Shown piece by piece: positions 24,508-25,915 of a DNA stretch of 25,915 nt. The notes below the pieces were generated by a model. It ran no database searches. It saw only the letters and a list, made by a program, of their open reading frames with translations, and was not told where the DNA came from. The position numbers and the translations under genes are program-made. The DNA is from Prevotella sp. UBA7764 (lineage in GTDB: Bacteria; Bacteroidota; Bacteroidia; Bacteroidales; Bacteroidaceae). Positions within the stretch are counted from its first letter, which is position 1; the number at the start of each line of letters is the position of its first letter. Location: contig DLDU01000015.1 in NCBI GenBank assembly GCA_002481295.1, positions 24,288 through 50,202 on the forward strand, read 5' to 3'.

Positions 24508-25623
24508 ATGAAAAAATACATTCTTCTCTGTCTGGTACTCTGCTTCTATGGATATGCAAGCGCACAGACATCACATTATCATGTCACCGGTACCGCTGAG
24601 GGTACCGTCGACGGCGACACCATCTACCTTGCCGTCATGACAGGATTCTTTCAACTGGCACCCACCGACACGGCCATCGTCAAGAATGGCACCTTCGCCT
24701 TCGACGGCACCATTGATGGAGCCGACCTGCGGGTCGCCGTAGCCACCCACAAAGGAAAGACCATTGGTATGATTGACTTCGTCCTGGAGAATGCCCCCAT
24801 CGCCCTGCAGATCTTCCCACATGACAGTAATAAGAAACCTGTCATCAAGGGCGGTGAGGCGCAGAAACTCTACGATGAGATAAGCAAGGAAGATGAAATC
24901 CTCGCAAAGGAGATGGAAGGCCCCTACGACATTCTCAAGGATTCCACACACACTCAGGAAGAGAAGGCAAAAGCCAAGGCACAGCTCGACTCATTAAGAA
25001 AGGTAAATACAACGAACCACTACAACTTTATCATGACGCATATCCCCTCACCCATCAGCGACATGCTGTTGCAATGGTATGCTCAAGATATGACAGAGGA
25101 ACAGCTTAATGCCATTCTTGACAAGATGTCGGCAGCGAAAATACAGTATCAAAATTACAAGCAAATAATGGCGGAGCGACGCGCTGCCAAAGCCACGGCA
25201 ATAGGACAACACTATACCGATGTCACACTGAAAGGTACCAACGGCAAGACGGACATACGGCTCTCCGACTATGTAAGCAAAAACCGATACACATTACTCG
25301 ACTTCTGGGCCAGCTGGTGTGGACCATGCCGCGCTGAAATGCCTAATGTAGTGAAAGCATACAATAGCTACCACAGTAAAGGACTCGAAATCGTCGGCGT
25401 CTCACTCGACAACAACCGCGAAGCTTGGATAAAGGCCATCAATACACTGAAGATGCCGTGGCCACAAATGAGCGACCTGAAAGGTTGGAATAGCGCAGCA
25501 GGTGCCGCATATAACATAAAAGCAATTCCTGCAAATGTTCTGATCGACAACAACGGGAATATCATTGCCAAAGACCTTAGAGGTGAAGAACTACTAAAAA
25601 AAATGGAAGAACTGATGAAGTAA
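24508..25623 (+). CDS. TlpA/ResA-like periplasmic thioredoxin with DUF4369 domain (second of two)
   Basis: 371 residues. Signal peptide MKKYILLCLVLCFYGYASAQ, not a lipoprotein. DUF4369 domain at about residues 24-130 (YHVTGTAEGTVDGDTIYLAV, NGTFAFDGTI, IKGGEAQKLYDEI), a helical linker to about 235, then a thioredoxin domain with LLDFWASWCGPC (C271/C274), VGVSLDNNREAWIKAI and the cis-proline loop IKAIPANVLID. The active site is the standard CGPC. It begins 8 nt after the first thioredoxin gene. The two proteins share the layout but diverge clearly outside the thioredoxin core, so this is an old duplication rather than a recent one. Last gene before the operon terminator. Confidence 0.92.
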   Translation: MKKYILLCLVLCFYGYASAQTSHYHVTGTAEGTVDGDTIYLAVMTGFFQLAPTDTAIVKNGTFAFDGTIDGADLRVAVATHKGKTIGMIDFVLENAPIALQIFPHDSNKKPVIKGGEAQKLYDEISKEDEILAKEMEGPYDILKDSTHTQEEKAKAKAQLDSLRKVNTTNHYNFIMTHIPSPISDMLLQWYAQDMTEEQLNAILDKMSAAKIQYQNYKQIMAERRAAKATAIGQHYTDVTLKGTNGKTDIRLSDYVSKNRYTLLDFWASWCGPCRAEMPNVVKAYNSYHSKGLEIVGVSLDNNREAWIKAINTLKMPWPQMSDLKGWNSAAGAAYNIKAIPANVLIDNNGNIIAKDLRGEELLKKMEELMK

Positions 25624-25678
25624 TAATAACAAGAAGAATATTACTTTTAAAATTCTCCACGAGGAAAAAAGATTCAGA

Positions 25679-25706
25679 AGGCACCACAAACACGTGGTGC
25701 CTTTTT
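25679..25706 (+). terminator. Terminator of the receptor operon
   Basis: AGGCACCAC (25679-25687) pairs with GTGGTGCCT (25694-25702), nine perfect pairs, 6-nt loop, followed by a T run to 25706. It lies 55 nt after the last stop codon. Confidence 0.93.
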
Positions 25707-25915
25707 GATTTCATCACAAGTATATAGAAACAAATACAACTTTGAAACAAATCTTGCTTAACAAATGCACGTCACTATATTGTATAGCCTACAAGGATAA
25801 GCCTCAAACCACATCAGTAGCATTAAAACCGAACTATTGAGAATAATTATCAAAAATAAGAGTGGTGAAATCGGAGCAATCCCACCCACTTAGAGACGGT
25901 AAAAAACCGTTCACT
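25707..25915. other. AT-rich non-coding end of the window
   Basis: No open frame with coding character. An isolated TATTTTTG on the minus strand (25858-25851) has no -33 partner. A small ACGGT-ACCGT hairpin (25896-25910) lies at the edge. The region may hold the start or end of a feature beyond the window. Confidence 0.4.

Noticed and set aside
25851..25858. Promoter on the minus strand near the right edge
   Set aside because: The TATTTTTG box has no TTTG at 19-21 nt and no gene follows it; the plus-strand operon terminator lies there instead.

Overview
The window looks like chromosome of a Bacteroidota bacterium, most likely a Prevotella-type member of Bacteroidales. Reasons: a type IX secretion cluster in the order porP-porK-porL-porM-porN, a SusC/SusD pair behind an ECF sigma/FecR pair, a fimbrillin-family lipoprotein, DUF4369-TlpA thioredoxins, and promoters of the Bacteroidota kind (TTTG, about 19-20 nt, TAnnTTTG). 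No tRNA, rRNA, CRISPR array, transposase or phage gene was seen.

Layout. 1-312 is the end of rplQ (ribosomal protein L17), closed by a strong terminator. 464-1363 is a glycine-zipper lipoprotein with its own promoter. It converges with an RlpA-like protein (1454-2224, minus) and a large fimbrillin-like lipoprotein (2543-5200, minus). The fimbrillin gene has a sharp base-composition break and a structured leader upstream. 5201-6640 has no convincing gene. It holds the leader, a palindrome around a -10-like box, a pair of inverted 39-nt repeats bounding 442 bp, and short tandem repeats.

6641-13276 (minus) is an outer-membrane barrel gene plus the T9SS core genes porN, porM, porL, porK and porP, which are closely spaced and probably co-transcribed from porP. 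13369-13590 is a DUF2795 protein with a clear promoter and terminator. 13752-14312 is a methyltransferase-like protein that seems to have lost its cofactor motif.

14599-25623 (plus) is one functional block: ECF sigma factor, FecR anti-sigma, STN-containing SusC-like receptor, SusD-like lipoprotein, a lipoprotein resembling the SusD-associated zinc peptidase family but without HExxH, a FISUMP lipoprotein, and two TlpA-like thioredoxins, ending at a terminator. The STN domain suggests that ligand binding at the receptor signals through FecR to the sigma factor. No carbohydrate-active enzyme is present, and the two thioredoxins and the peptidase-like protein point towards a peptide or thiol-containing substrate. 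That substrate is an inference.

The most unusual items are the mosaic fimbrillin gene, its interleaved-stem (pseudoknot-capable) leader, the 442-bp inverted-repeat element, and the receptor operon with a degenerate peptidase and paired thioredoxins.
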